A stretch of DNA of 64,000 bases from Siphonodentalium dalli (lineage: Eukaryota > Mollusca > Scaphopoda > Gadilida > Siphonodentaliidae): contig CP136068.1 of NCBI GenBank assembly GCA_032622095.1, forward strand, positions 186,425,309-186,489,308, in the 5' to 3' direction. The notes under the pieces are model-generated. The model saw only the letters and a program-made list of their open reading frames with translations. It was not told the origin of the DNA and ran no database searches. The stretch's first letter is position 1; each line of letters begins with the position of its first letter. Positions 18,226 through 29,380 of this stretch are shown here, piece after piece. Both the position numbers and the translations under genes were made by a program.

Positions 18226-19059
18226 AGGCTCTCTAATGTAGAGTGCAACCCCGGTTGTCGGGGGTTTGCCAAGTCTGAGTAATGAGGAAATGCAATGAAA
18301 ATTTTTCTGATACAATCCCGGTTATCGGTAGATAATGTATTAACCACTTTCTGGACATTTTACTACTCCGGCTTTCTAAATAACTATGATTTTTTTCTGA
18401 TACAATCCCGGTTATCGGTAGATAATGTATTAACCACTTTCTGGACATTTTACTACTCCGGCTTTCTAAATCACTATGAAATTTTTCTGATACAATCCCG
18501 GTTATCGGTAGATAATGTATTAACCACTTTCTGGACATTTTACTACTCCGGCTTTCTAAATCACTATGAAATAATTCCGGTTACCGTAGAATTATGGATC
18601 AGTCGTTGTGTCGGATACTTTTTCATGGAGGGACATGTTAAGAGTCCACTCTTGGCTGTGCACCAACGTGAGAAATTGTAGTCATAACGTCTTTCATGTA
18701 GGGACCTGTTAAGGATCCACTCTTGTCATGAAGTCATAAAGATTTTCAAAATTCGGATATTAGCACGTAGATTATCTATGTAGGTCAAATTAACCGCTTT
18801 TCTGAAAACTTTCCAAATTTCCGAAAAGAGTGGATTTCCAGAACAATTCATACATCATCAATCACCAAGGTTGAAACCTACCTTGTAAACCAACCTGGTT
18901 CGGTATTATTAGTTTTCTATACTACTCCGGCATTCACAGAATGTCGAGAAATCTGTTGTATAAGCTGTATCATTTAAATGAGTGTATTCCGAATGTTGGA
19001 CCAGACTGATTATGTGATATTCATGGATTAGGATTCACACCTACCCTGGACGTGTTATT
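18226..19059 (+). other. gypsy 3' untranslated region
   Basis: There is no open frame of note between the TatD stop and the polypurine tract. A strong hairpin with a GTTGT loop lies at 18245-18269, just after the stop. Three 90 bp tandem repeats follow. A shorter direct repeat (ggacatgttaagagtccac at 18632 and its variant at 18701) comes next, then AT-rich sequence. Confidence 0.75.
18297..18570 (+). repeat. Three 90 bp tandem repeats in gypsy 3' UTR
   Basis: The segment tacaatcccggttatcgg recurs at 18311, 18401 and 18491 with almost identical surroundings. Each unit carries one GTTAT hairpin with a TA bulge (ATC-CCG / CGG-TA-GAT). A degenerate fourth hairpin at 18571-18595 keeps the same TA bulge. 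Confidence 0.9.
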
Positions 19060-19060
19060 A

Positions 19061-19077
19061 TTTAAAGAGGGGAATAG
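19061..19077 (+). promoter_or_regulatory. gypsy polypurine tract
   Basis: tttaaagaggggaatag ends immediately before the TG of the 3' LTR at 19078. This is the expected plus-strand primer. Confidence 0.85.
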
Positions 19078-19334
19078 TGTAGTGAAAATGGATATATTGT
19101 GCGGACCAGCTTAATTCTTGTTGGGACAGCGCCACCTAGCGGCGCCGGGAACCGAGTGCCAGCTTCCGGGATCAGCCGGCAGAACCGAAACTGAATCCAA
19201 ACAAGACACATCATAAATAATTGTTGTTGCTAAATCAGATGTAATCCTCGTATTTCTACATATATATTCGTGAGTATAATATCCTTTTCCATTCCATATA
19301 TAATAATCTTACATGTGATAACCCCATTTTCACA
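19078..19334 (+). repeat. gypsy 3' LTR, shared with a second partial copy
   Basis: This 257 bp LTR differs from 8494-8750 at one position. It is followed not by host DNA but by another leader and gag, so it also serves as the 5' LTR of the partial copy. Confidence 0.92.
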
Positions 19335-21197
19335 TTAATGGCGTCGTTTCGTTAAATAATTGTGCTATTATTATCCCATTTTGCCTTCTCCATTTTCGCG
19401 TCGACACCGTGTTTTTCTCGTGTTCGTATTTCGATTTCCATCGTTATCGCGTCGTTTGCTATTGTATTTCTATTGTATTAAACATATTGGTTTTTGTTTA
19501 TATCTCTGCCATCGCCTTATATTTGTAGTTTTAGGTAGATTCCATTTTCTGTCCTGTTTACCTTTTTTCTTTCGGAAAATTGGGTTGATTGATTGTTGTT
19601 AATTTTCATCGATCTCGAATGATATTTTGACCATACCCGTTATTGCAGTATGTCTGTCAAAATAAAAATAAATACGGCTGGTTTGGAGGAATTGACAAAA
19701 ATTCCACAAGTCGATGATTCTATAGCTGTGGCTATAATTTTGAAACGTCGGGAGGTGGTCACTCTGTCCAGAGATGATTTAGTGAATGTCGCGCGTTTTC
19801 GTGGGTCGCAACAACAATGGTCGGTTATCGATTTCAGTCCCGCGCCATCAGGTACACTCGCCGATAATTGGCTTCCATTTAAATTGGATCCATCAAAAAC
19901 CTCACATTTCGATGATTATCCAGCGGGGTACGATTCTGGTCAGGCTGCAGCCGAATCATCAGCTATGCTCAGCCCCCCACAATCAACCAACACACTTGAC
20001 TCCGAACAAGAACGGTTGCGTCGATACAATGCCGAAAAATCTTTTATCATGGGCGTCCATGATGTTATTGAGTCACACAAATTAGCAGACGGCACTCGAC
20101 GAAGGTTGTCGTGGACGCCAGGGAGTCAAACAACTCATGATACTCCACACGGTCTGGTGTCAATGGCTACGGGAACTCAATACATGGTAAGTACCCAAGC
20201 AGTGACAAGTGCTACCACGGTAGTCACTCGTGCATCAGGGCCAATTAGTTTTGGGGACACCGTTAAGTTATCTACGGTGACCACCCATAGTACTTGGCAA
20301 GCAACCGATCAACTGCAACAAGCCATGACATCGGCTATGTCTGCATTGGGACAACTTCCATCTCATCAACCTAGTTTTCTAACGACACAAAGGTCATCAA
20401 CTGATTTGCCTAATCAGGTTGCACCGTTGCCAATACCACAAGCACCATCTGCTCAGTTAACCACCCCAGTCACGCGGTTGTCAATATCAAATGCTATGTT
20501 GACGAATCCCACTTACTCACAGGTCTCGTCCACCTATACATACTCCGCAGTGCCTGATACCCGGTTATCGGGGACAAATTATCAGGCGGGTTATGTACCC
20601 ACATCCAACCCGACATTGGGTGTACAAAATAAAATACAGATGTCGACATTTGATCTAAGTCAGCCTCCACCACATTATGGACGGCATGACCAGCAGATAT
20701 CAAATACGGTTCCGACTTCAAATACTTTTAACGCTCCAGTTGGTTATCAACTTGGACAAATTCAAACACCGGTTATGCAACCGGGGTGGCAGCAACCATC
20801 GGTCATTCATCAACCGGTCTTTCAACAACCACCGGTGATGCAACAACCACCGGTGATGCCACAACAACCGGTGATGCCCCAGCAACCGGTGTTGCCACAA
20901 CAACCGGTGTTGCAACAACAACCGGTGATGCAACAGCAACAACCGGTGATGCAACAGCAACAACCGGTGATGCAACAGCAACAACCGGTGATGCAACAGC
21001 AACAACCGGTGATGCAACAGCAACAACCGGTGATGCAACAGCAACAACCGGTGATGCAACAGCAACAACCGGTGATGCAACCACAACAACCGGTGATGCA
21101 ACAGCAACAACCATTAGTGCAACAACCGGTATATCGCCAGCCGGTATATCAACAGCCGGTCCTTCCACACATTGTTCACCAACAACCACTACCTCAG
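19335..21197 (+). mobile_element. Second, truncated gypsy copy (leader and partial gag)
   Basis: This stretch is collinear with 8751-10573 at very high identity. It ends abruptly at cctcag (21197), where tRNA-Trp sequence begins. The arrangement LTR-body-LTR-partial body suggests a tandem dimer later cut by recombination with the tRNA array. Confidence 0.9.
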
Positions 21198-21215
21198 CCA
21201 CGGAGTCGACGATAG
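19650..21215 (+). pseudogene. gag: Truncated gypsy Gag (HhH domain plus Gln/Pro repeat)
   Basis: It is identical to Gag at 9066 apart from a few substitutions and two additional 21 bp PVMQQQQ units. The coding match ends at 21197. The open frame continues a few codons into reverse-strand tRNA-Trp sequence and stops at 21213-21215. It lacks the capsid and zinc-knuckle parts, so it cannot test whether the TAG of the first copy is ancestral. Confidence 0.9.
21198..21207 (-). pseudogene. tRNA-Trp 5' fragment at gypsy junction
   Basis: Only about the first ten bases of tRNA-Trp (reverse complement of ccacggagtc) remain, fused to gypsy gag. The downstream flank matches 8436-8493 apart from one missing G. 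Confidence 0.8.
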
Positions 21216-21643
21216 TTAGTGACTTCAATCTAGATTTGAATCCCGTCAGCTCCAATGCTAAATGCACCAATTAATCTAACGAGAATGTATTGTCCATATA
21301 TTGTGTATATTTAGGGTCATAGTTGGATGTTGATAAAGAGTAATTTTCTGGGCTGTGATTTAAATCAGAGATTATGCAGGAACTGCCGACTCAGTTGTTA
21401 GATATACATATATATCTGATCCGGCCAATATAACAGGGTTTACAGCATGAATCCACAAAAATACACGCAATTCCAGGCAATTCGTCCAAAGTTCGGATCC
21501 CCGTTTTGCTGGGTTTTCATATTCAGCAGATCAAATGTCATTTTGGCATACAAACAGAGTCAACCTGTGGTCCATAGTAATTTACGTCCTTCAGTGGATG
21601 TAAAGAAATCTCAGATAATTATTATATCTGTTAGCTATGGACA

Positions 21644-21716
21644 GGTCCGGTGGTGTAGTGGTTATCACGTCTGCTTTACACGCAGAAGGTCGCGAGTTCG
21701 ATCCTCGCCCGGACCT
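21644..21716 (+). tRNA. tRNA-Val (TAC), intact
   Basis: A 73 nt copy with acceptor GGTCCGG / CCGGACC fully paired, anticodon loop CTTTACA, and a T-run downstream. Confidence 0.93.
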
Positions 21717-21922
21717 GATAATCATTTTTGTCTTGCTTTTGTTGAAGTGCCACATGTTATCTTGCGGTATATTGGTCTCGTCCTTCACACCCGTCGTCTC
21801 ACTTAAAGTAACCAGCATGCAGAGAGAAACTGCGAGTAGGCCTATAGTTTAAATGTAAAATTAGTTGTTTTTTTTTTCGTCCTCGTTTCCCGATGACTGT
21901 GTGCATGTGTGATGACCTGGCT

Positions 21923-21995
21923 GCCCGGCTAGCTCAGTCGGTAGAGCACGAGACTCTTAATCTCGGGGTCGTGGGTTCGAGCCCCACGTTGGGCG
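21923..21995 (+). tRNA. tRNA-Lys (CTT), intact
   Basis: A 73 nt copy with acceptor GCCCGGC / GTTGGGC, anticodon loop CTCTTAA, and TTTT downstream at about 22004. Confidence 0.94.
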
Positions 21996-22195
21996 ATATA
22001 ACTTTTCAATTTTAGGCTTTTTGTTGCATATTTCACGGAAATGCAACGAATTCCTCGCGTCTTTTTATTGTCGGCGGCTGCAAACCACATATGGTCACAT
22101 GTATAGCATATTTGTTTGTGAATCTGGTGCATCGTATTATTTTCGTCAGTCTCATTTCAGACCATTTCGATGGCACAAAAGTGCAAAAAATACGT

Positions 22196-22268
22196 CATCC
22201 CAGGTGGGGATCGAACCCACGGCCTCTGGATTAGAAGTCCAGCGCTCTATCCACTGAGCTACTGGGAC
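22196..22268 (-). tRNA. tRNA-Arg (TCT), second copy
   Basis: Identical to 7896-7968 across the cloverleaf. A T6 terminator follows on the minus strand. Confidence 0.93.
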
Positions 22269-22438
22269 TGTGCAAAATGTTTTGAATCATTGCATTGTAT
22301 TCAATCAATGAACAAACAGGAATGTCTACATATCCCCGTCATTAAAATATTGATCAGCATATTAAATGTGATGTAATGGATCTTCATAGCGTGTGCACAA
22401 AACAATTTTCAAGCACCAAAGACAAATAAAAGAGTAGT

Positions 22439-22494
22439 CTCCCCGGCGGGGAATTGAATCCCGGTCTCCCGCGTTACCACTATACTACCGAGGA
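22439..22494 (-). pseudogene. tRNA-Asp pseudogene, anticodon arm deleted
   Basis: It matches tRNA-Asp but lacks 16 bases covering the anticodon and half the D-arm (gcgt joined directly to taccac). It cannot fold as a tRNA. Confidence 0.92.
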
Positions 22495-22647
22495 GTACGG
22501 ATAAACCGTTAAACAATACCCGTATGGTTATAATGGACACCCATGTTTTAGTATCCGTTGACTGTTACATTATTACATTAGAACAATGGATGCATAAATC
22601 CAAAATAAAACACAGAAACAAAACTGAAAAATAAGTCCTCGAAAGCT

Positions 22648-22719
22648 TGACCCCGACGTGATTTGAACACGCAACCTTCTTATCTTGAGGCAGACGCGCT
22701 ACCGTTGCGCCACGGAGTC
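22648..22719 (-). pseudogene. tRNA-Trp pseudogene, anticodon changed to CAA
   Basis: It is 72 nt like the intact copy at 8364. The loop reads CTCAAGA, a Leu-type anticodon, and two anticodon-stem pairs are lost (TCTGC against TAAGA). Decay is more likely than recoding. Confidence 0.8.
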
Positions 22720-23105
22720 GGACGATAGTTAGTGACTTCAATCTAGATTTGAATCCCGTCAGGTCCAATGCTAAATGCACCAATTAATCTAACGAGAATG
22801 TATTGTCCATATATTGTGTATATTTAGGGTCATAGTTGGATGTTGATAAAGAGTAATTTTCTGGGCTGTGATTTAAATCAGAGATTATGCAGGAACTGCC
22901 GACTCAGTTGTTAGATATACATATATATCTGATCCGGCCAATATAACAGGGTTTACAGCATGAATCCACAAAAATACACGCAATTCCAGGCAATTCGTCC
23001 AAAGTTCGGATCCCCGTTTTGTTGGGTTTTCATATTCAGCAGATCAAATGTCATTTTGGCATACAAACAGAGTCAACCTGTGGTCCATAGTAATTTACGT
23101 CCTTC

Positions 23106-26100
23106 TAGTCAGGGAGCCAATAAGGTCCACCTGCACCCCCCCCCCCGATGATTACAAATAACCTTATTTTTATTGTTCCCTATGGTATCCAGATAAAGAA
23201 TCCGGCTTCACCGAAAAATAAAGGTGACCCTACTAGGTGCTAGAGCCATTTGAATCCAAGATGGCCGCCATTTCCTCTAATTCCGACCAGCTGTATTTAA
23301 TCGTTGTAATAGATCGGTTGTTAGCAAAAGACACAGACAAAATGTATGCCATTTTGTTGGTATGATCTCCTTCTTCAAAATGACGGCAAATAATTTCGAA
23401 AACAATTCAAAATGGCCGCCGAAAAATGACGTCATATGCACGAAAATAGGAAATTTAATTAATATTTCACCATATCTTCCATTTTTCTTCACATTAATCA
23501 TTAGTAAATGGCATTATTGTTAAGACAGTCATCAAGCGTGATATTATAGCGTCATTTTAAGACATTTTCCATTGACGAGGGTTCCGTAATAGATACAGAA
23601 AGAGGATTTGAAAAAGAGGGGTGAAATTTTCGATTTTTTTTGCAAGACGATTTTGATAGTCATTTTATCGACAAACCACACAGGCTGTTAATATAATGTC
23701 AACAAGTATGTGCTTTATTTTATTGGACGGATGTTTTACTTCAATTGGAATGAAATTGGTGTATACAATTTCCAAAATGGCCGCCGAAAATATGAAAAAT
23801 GGTAAATATTGCCCCAGGGTGTCCTGCAATGGCTTACAAGTTGTGGTTGATATATAAAATTGGCTAATCTGTATTATATACATTGAATACTAACATGTCT
23901 GATGCACCATGGATCATTGTTTCTATTGTCACCACTGACATCACCAGAAATATTGGATTTCTCTCACAAACTTGACATAAATATCGGCAAAAATTCACTT
24001 TTCAGGGTTGGACAATTTTTTTAAGTAAAATGCAATTATCATTGGTATCAAAGGTATTTATTGTTTTGGTCTATCTTAAATGTGTCACACTACGGTGTTT
24101 ATAGACCAAATTGCTCCAGATGGCTTCCAAAATGTATACAGGGAGTTACTGTATGGTCATGAATGATGTGAATAGGTATACAAGGAGTGACTATATGGTT
24201 ATGAGTGGGGTGTTCATGGTGAGATGCATAGGAATACAAGGAGTGACTGTGTGGGCATGTGTGGGGTGAATCGGTATACATGTAGTGACTGTACGGTGTA
24301 TTGTTGTGTGTGGCCGATGTGACCGTATGGGCATTGCTGTGGTGTATATATATAACGAGAGTAGCTACATGGTCATCCGTGTGTTGTTTATGTATATATG
24401 GAGTTACTGTAAGGTCGTGGTGGGATGTATAATTATGTGTACCGTGTGTGGCTGTATTGTGACATGTGGGTGTATATGTATATTTGTGCTGTCTGTATGA
24501 TCATGGATGGAGTGCGTAGATAAATAGGGAGTGCTTTTATGGTTATGGGTAATGTGTATAGGTGCACATAGTATGCATGTACGGTCAAGATTGAAGTTAT
24601 ATGCATACCTGGAATAAGCTGGATGGTCATTGACGAGCGTGTGGCTATATATGGAGTGCCCTTTTGGTAACGGTTTGGTCGTATATTTATATATGTTGTG
24701 GGTGTATTATCATCGGTGGTGTATAAGGTGTAGATGAATGATCATGGATGGCGTGTATGAGTATACAGTGAGTTGCTGAATTGTCATGTGTGATGTGTAT
24801 ATGCAAGTATGACACTTGTGAGTGGTCGTGTGTCCGGGTATTGGTATATTTGGAAGGGCTTACGATTGGTGAGGTGTATATGTATATCTGGATTGACTGG
24901 ATATCAATGAGTGACTGTATGATCGTGAATGTGGTGAATATGTATACATAGAGTGACTATATGGTCAGGTGTAGGAGTATACCTGGTGTTCATGCATGGT
25001 TACTGATGGCTGTATCGTCATTTGTGGCATGTACTATTGTACCGGTATAACCAAATATGGCTATATGGTCAGGTGTGCGTGTATAGAGTGGGTGACTATA
25101 TTGTCATTTGTGTGGTGTTTATGTACATATGAAGTCATGGGTGGGTTGTACATGTGTAATTTGGGTGGCTATCGCTTTCCACAATAACTCAAGGATGTGT
25201 TAATCAATAGAGAGGTCATGCCAAAGAGTTCTCCGCCTTGATAGTGTTTGTGTACATGGGGGAACTTTAAACGTGAAAAGCGATAGCCATCCACTACCAC
25301 ACAGTCATTCCATATATACATAAACACCACATACATAACAATATAGTGACCAACTGTATAAACGTACACCTGACCCATAACCACGGATGGCCATACAGCC
25401 ATGAGTCACAATGCAGGCACATCGGGTATAATCCTAAACATGACCCATAACCATAGAGTCACTCCTTGTATACCCATTCACCTCACCATTGGCCATACGG
25501 TCATCCCATGTATACCTATTCTCCACACACACGGTCAAATAGACATTCGATATAAACATCAACACCACAACAATGACCATAGAGTCACCCCGGGTATACA
25601 TATCCACCTCACCAATGGTCATATAGCCACTCACTTCATACACATACCCTCACACATGGCACCTGGTATACTCCTTCATCTGGCCATATAGTCACCCCGT
25701 GTGTACCTATTCAAAACATTCATACATGGTCATGGTCAATCATTGTATATATATTCACCCCACCCTTGGCCATGTCACTCCCTGTTTCCCTATTTGTCAC
25801 ACCATAGCAAAATAGCCACTCAATATATACTAATACTCCCCAGCCATGTCAGTATATTAACTCCATGTATGCATATGCACATCATCCATGGCCATATAGC
25901 CGCTCGCTATATACACATACCCCTCGCCCATGACCATATAGCAACACATGTGTATACTCGTATAACCTACACATGACCATACCGCCACGAGTCACCAAGC
26001 AGGAACACCGGGTATACTCATACACCTGACACATGACCATTTAGTCACTCCCTGTAAAGCTATTCATTACATTTATGATCATACAGTCACTCATTGTATA

Positions 26101-27572
26101 CATACATGTACTCATCTCACCATTGACCATACACTAACTCCCTGTATACCTATTCACCTCACATATGATCATATAGTAACTCCCTGGCTACCATCTTGGC
26201 ATCCACCCTATATCCAGTTGATATGTTTTATCATAATGGACCAGAATAGCCACATATTATGGTTCGTCTCATTTCCGTTTCAAAGTTCTGCCCATTTCCT
26301 TTCAATAATATGGCAAGAATCACAAAAGAGGTTCTCCGCAAAATTCCATACTGCAACTTTAAAATGAATTTGTCACGCCCCATACGGAACTGGGACAACA
26401 TCATAGAACGTAGTTGTCAGTTAATTAACTAACACGAATAATAACCAAGTGAGTCACAATTTACTACCTTGTCGGATAACGCAGGGAATAATGTTCGGGA
26501 TATATGTAAAACATTTACTTTTTTACAAATTTGGTTGCCATTTTGGAAGCCATCTTGAGCAATTTGATCCATAAACACCGTAGTGTGACACATTTAAGAT
26601 AGGCCAAAACAATAAATACATTTGATACCAATGATAGTTGCATTTTACTTAAAACAATTATCCAACCCTGAAAAGTGAATTTTTGCCGATATTTATGTCA
26701 AGTTTGTGAGAGAAAAATCCAATATTTCTGGTGATGTCAGTGGTGACAATAGAAACAATGATCCATGGTGCATCAGACATGTTAGTATTCAATGTATATA
26801 ATACAGATTAGCCAATTTTATATATCAACCACAACTTGTAAGCCATTGCAGGACACCCTGGGGCAATATTTACCATTTATCATATTTTCGGCGGCCATTT
26901 TGGAAATTGTATACACCAATTTCATTCCAATTGAAGTAAAACATCCGTCCAATAAAATAAAGCACATAGTTGTTGACATTCTATTAACAGCCTGTGTGGT
27001 TTGTCGATAAAATGACTATCAAATTCGTCTTGCAAATAAAATCGAAAATTTCACCCCTCTTTTTCGAATCCTCTTTCTGCATCTTTTACGGAACCCCCGT
27101 CAATGGCAATTGTCTTAAATAACGCTATAATATCATGCTTGATGACTGTTTCAAAAACATTGCCATTTACTACTGATTAATGTGAAGAAAAATGGAAGAT
27201 ATGGTGAAATATTAATTAAATTTCCCATTTTCGTGCATATGACGTCATTTTTCGGCGGCCATTTTGAATAGTTTTCGAAATTATTGGCCGTCATTTTGAA
27301 GAAAGACATCATACCAACAAAATGGCATACATTTTATCTGTGTCTTTTGCTAACAACCGATCTATTACGACGATTAAATACAGCTGGTCGGAATTAGAGG
27401 AAATGGCGGCCATCTTGGATTCAAATGGCTCTAGCACCTAGTAGGGCCACCTTTATTTTTCGGTGAAATCCGGATTCTTTATCTGGATACCATAGGGAAC
27501 AATAAAAATAAGGTTATTTGTAATCATCGGGGGGGGGGGGGGTGCAGGTGGACCTTATTGGCTCCCCGACTA
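23106..27572. mobile_element. 4.5 kb foldback element with ~1 kb terminal inverted repeats
   Basis: The left end (TAGTCAGGGAGCC) is the inverse of the right end (GGCTCCCCGACTA). The arms 23106-24118 and 26560-27572 are inverted copies, including a C-run / G-run near each end and a gacgtcat block. Between them an inverted pair of degenerate minisatellites meets at a ~100 bp unpaired centre near 25180-25280 (flanked by gctatcgctttcc and its inverse). The right arm has ~350 bp extra (26190-26550). The 72-codon open frames at 23665 (minus) and 26792 (plus) are mirror images and not genes. No transposase is seen, so the element is non-autonomous. The right flank does not continue the tRNA unit. 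Confidence 0.88.
24118..26190. repeat. Inverted minisatellite core of the foldback element
   Basis: Irregular ~50-60 bp monomers (type: tatacaaggagtgactgtatgg) run in one direction up to about 25165. They appear reverse-complemented (ccatatagtcactccttgta type) from about 25290. Small open frames here are by-products of the repeat. Confidence 0.82.
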
Positions 27573-27805
27573 ATAGAAGAATGCTTCGTGTCTTGTAGGA
27601 ATGTTGTAGCATATATCTAGTGACAACGCCAAACAGATTTTACATTTTATTATTTGTTTTGTGACATTTGATGGAAATGATTTACTCGTGACCTAATTTT
27701 AATTAATGTCTAATAATATCCAACCTGGGATGAAAATTAAAATTCCGCTCCACGTTGTCACTAGATCAGTATTCAAACTTCCAAACAGGTATTAGTGTAA
27801 ACATA

Positions 27806-29380
27806 TTTTTAGCTCAACTTTACTTTGTAAAGTTTGAGCTATTGCCATAGCTTGGTATCCGTCGTCCGTGTTTGCGTGTGTGTGTGTGCGTGTGTGCGTG
27901 ATGCGTCAACAATTTCCTTTAGCACGGGCTACAGTTCGTACCTTTGGTCCGATTATTATTAAATTTGTCATGGATGTTGACATTGACATGTAGATGGGAA
28001 CGAGTCATTTTGGGGTCATACGGAAAAATCACATGGCCGCCAGTGGCCATCTTGTATTTCAAAATTTAATCCATTAGCACGGGCTACAGGCCGTTCCGTT
28101 CGTCTTATTGTCATGAAACGAGTAATCTTGGTGTCATTTGGCCAAAAAAAATAGCCGCCGGCAGCCATCTTAGATTTTACTCTTTGCATGACTAAATCCT
28201 TTGACACGGGCTACAGGTCGTACCTTTGGTCAGATCATCATAAAATTTGTCATGGATGTTAACAATGATATGTAGATGGGAACCAGTCTTTGTTGGGTCA
28301 TTCGGGCAAAAAACATGGCCGCCAGCAGCCATCTTGGATTTTACTCTTTGTATGACTAAATCATTTAGCACGGGCTACAGGTCGTACCTTTAGTCTGATC
28401 ATCATGAAATTTGACGTGGACGTTAATATTGAGATGTAGATGGGGACGAGTAATTTTGGGGTCATTCGGCCAAAAAACATGGCCGCCAGCAGCCATCTTG
28501 GATTTTACTCTTTGTATGACTAATTTTTTTAGCACAGGCTACAGGTCGTACCCTTAGTCTTATCATCATAACATTTGTCATGGATGTTAACAATGACATG
28601 TAGATGGGAACGAGTCATTTTGGGGTCATTCGGCCGAAAAACATGGCCGCAGCAGCCATCTTGGATTTTACTCTTTGTATGACTAAATACTTTAGCAGGG
28701 CTACAGGTCGTACCTTTAGTCTGATCATCATGAAATTTGTCATGGTTGTTGAAATTGGAATGTAGATGGGAACGAGTCATTTTGGGGTCATTCGGACAAA
28801 AAACATGGCCGCCAGCAGCCATCTTTGATTTCAAAATTTAATCCATTAGCACGGGCTACAGGTGGTAATAATCGTCTGATCATCATGAAATTTGTCATGG
28901 ATGTTAATATTGATATGTAGATCAGAACGAGTAATTTTGGGGTCGTTCGGCCAGAAAACATGGCCGCTGTCAGCCATCTTGGATTTTACTCTTTGCATGA
29001 CTAAATCCTTTCACACAGGCTACAGCTCGTACCTTTGGTCAGATCATCATGCAATTTGTCTTGTATGTTAATAATGACGTGTAGATGTTAATATTGATAT
29101 GTAGATCAGAACGAGTTATTTTTAGGTCATTCGGCCAAATATCCGGGCCGCCAGCAGACATCTTAGATTTTACTCTTTACATGACTAAATCCTTTGGCAC
29201 GGGCTACAGGTCGTATTAGTACCTTTAGTCGGATCATCATGAAATTTGTCATGGATGTTGACATTGGACGTAAATAGGAAACGAGTCATATTAGAGTCAT
29301 TTGACCTTAAAACGTTTCCACTGTCAGCCATCTTGGATTTTACTCTTTGCATGACTAAATCCTTTGGCACACCGTACAGT
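27806..29380 (+). mobile_element. Pearl-like repeat array, copy 1
   Basis: It begins with a short hairpin (AGCTCAACTTTAC...GTAAAGTTTGAGCT), then a GTCCGT/GTGTG microsatellite stretch, then about nine ~160 bp monomers. Monomers contain gcacgggctacaggtcgtac, a atgaaatttgtcatgg block, gtagatgggaacgagtcat and gccatcttggattttactc. This layout resembles the Pearl-type elements of bivalves, later linked to Helentrons; the family assignment is inference. No coding capacity. Confidence 0.75.

Larger units (their letters stand above)
9235..18595 (+). other. Dispersed family of GTTAT-pentaloop hairpins in the gypsy element
   Basis: Short inverted repeats enclose a conserved five-base loop while stems differ. 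GTTAT loop: 9237 (TCG/CGA), 9976 (CCCG/CGGG), 10154 (AGTTG/CAACT), 12530 (GAG/CTC), 14221 (AGG/CCT), 15176 (CGAT/ATCG), 16698 (GAGCA/TGCTC), 16843 (GCG/CGC), 17336 (CCTCG/CGAGG), 17541 (CCCG/CGGG), 17667 (GGCG/CGCC), and 18318, 18408, 18498 (CCG/CGG). GTTGT loop: 16245 and 16338 (GGGGTG/CACCCC), 17258 (CCTCG/CGAGG), 18249 (CCCCG/CGGGG). Looser variants: 11781 (TTTCG-GCTAT-CGAAA), 14284 (TCCG-ATTAC-CGGA), 16079 (CAGGG-ATTAT-CCCTG), 16141 (GGG-ATTAT-CCC), 18578 (CG-GTTAC-CG inside ATAATTC/GAATTAT). They fall in different codon phases. Function is unknown; RNA packaging or regulation is inference. Confidence 0.75.
8494..19334 (+). mobile_element. Large Ty3/gypsy-type LTR retrotransposon with PHD integrase and TatD ORF
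   Basis: The 10.8 kb element consists of a 5' LTR (8494-8750), leader, gag, pol, an extra coding region with a C2H2-like finger and a TatD nuclease, a structured 3' UTR, a polypurine tract and a 3' LTR (19078-19334). The LTRs differ at one base by eye. The left flank is 'aaatg'. The expected right-hand target duplication is absent, because the 3' LTR runs on into a second partial copy (19335-21197) that is joined to tRNA-array sequence. Despite its youth this copy has one in-frame TAG in gag and apparent frameshifts in the extra ORF. Many GTTAT-loop hairpins run through the whole internal region. Confidence 0.93.
21198..23105. repeat. Right part of tandem tRNA gene array
   Basis: The order is a Trp 5' fragment, Val(+), Lys(+), Arg(-), decayed Asp(-) and decayed Trp(-), followed by a further spacer copy that ends at 23105 where the foldback element starts. 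The spacers 21265-21600 and 22780-23100 are near-identical to each other and to 7000-7300. Confidence 0.9.

Noticed and set aside
18297-18570. Regular direct repeats considered as CRISPR-like
   Set aside because: The whole 90 bp unit is repeated with no variable spacers, in a eukaryotic retroelement 3' UTR.
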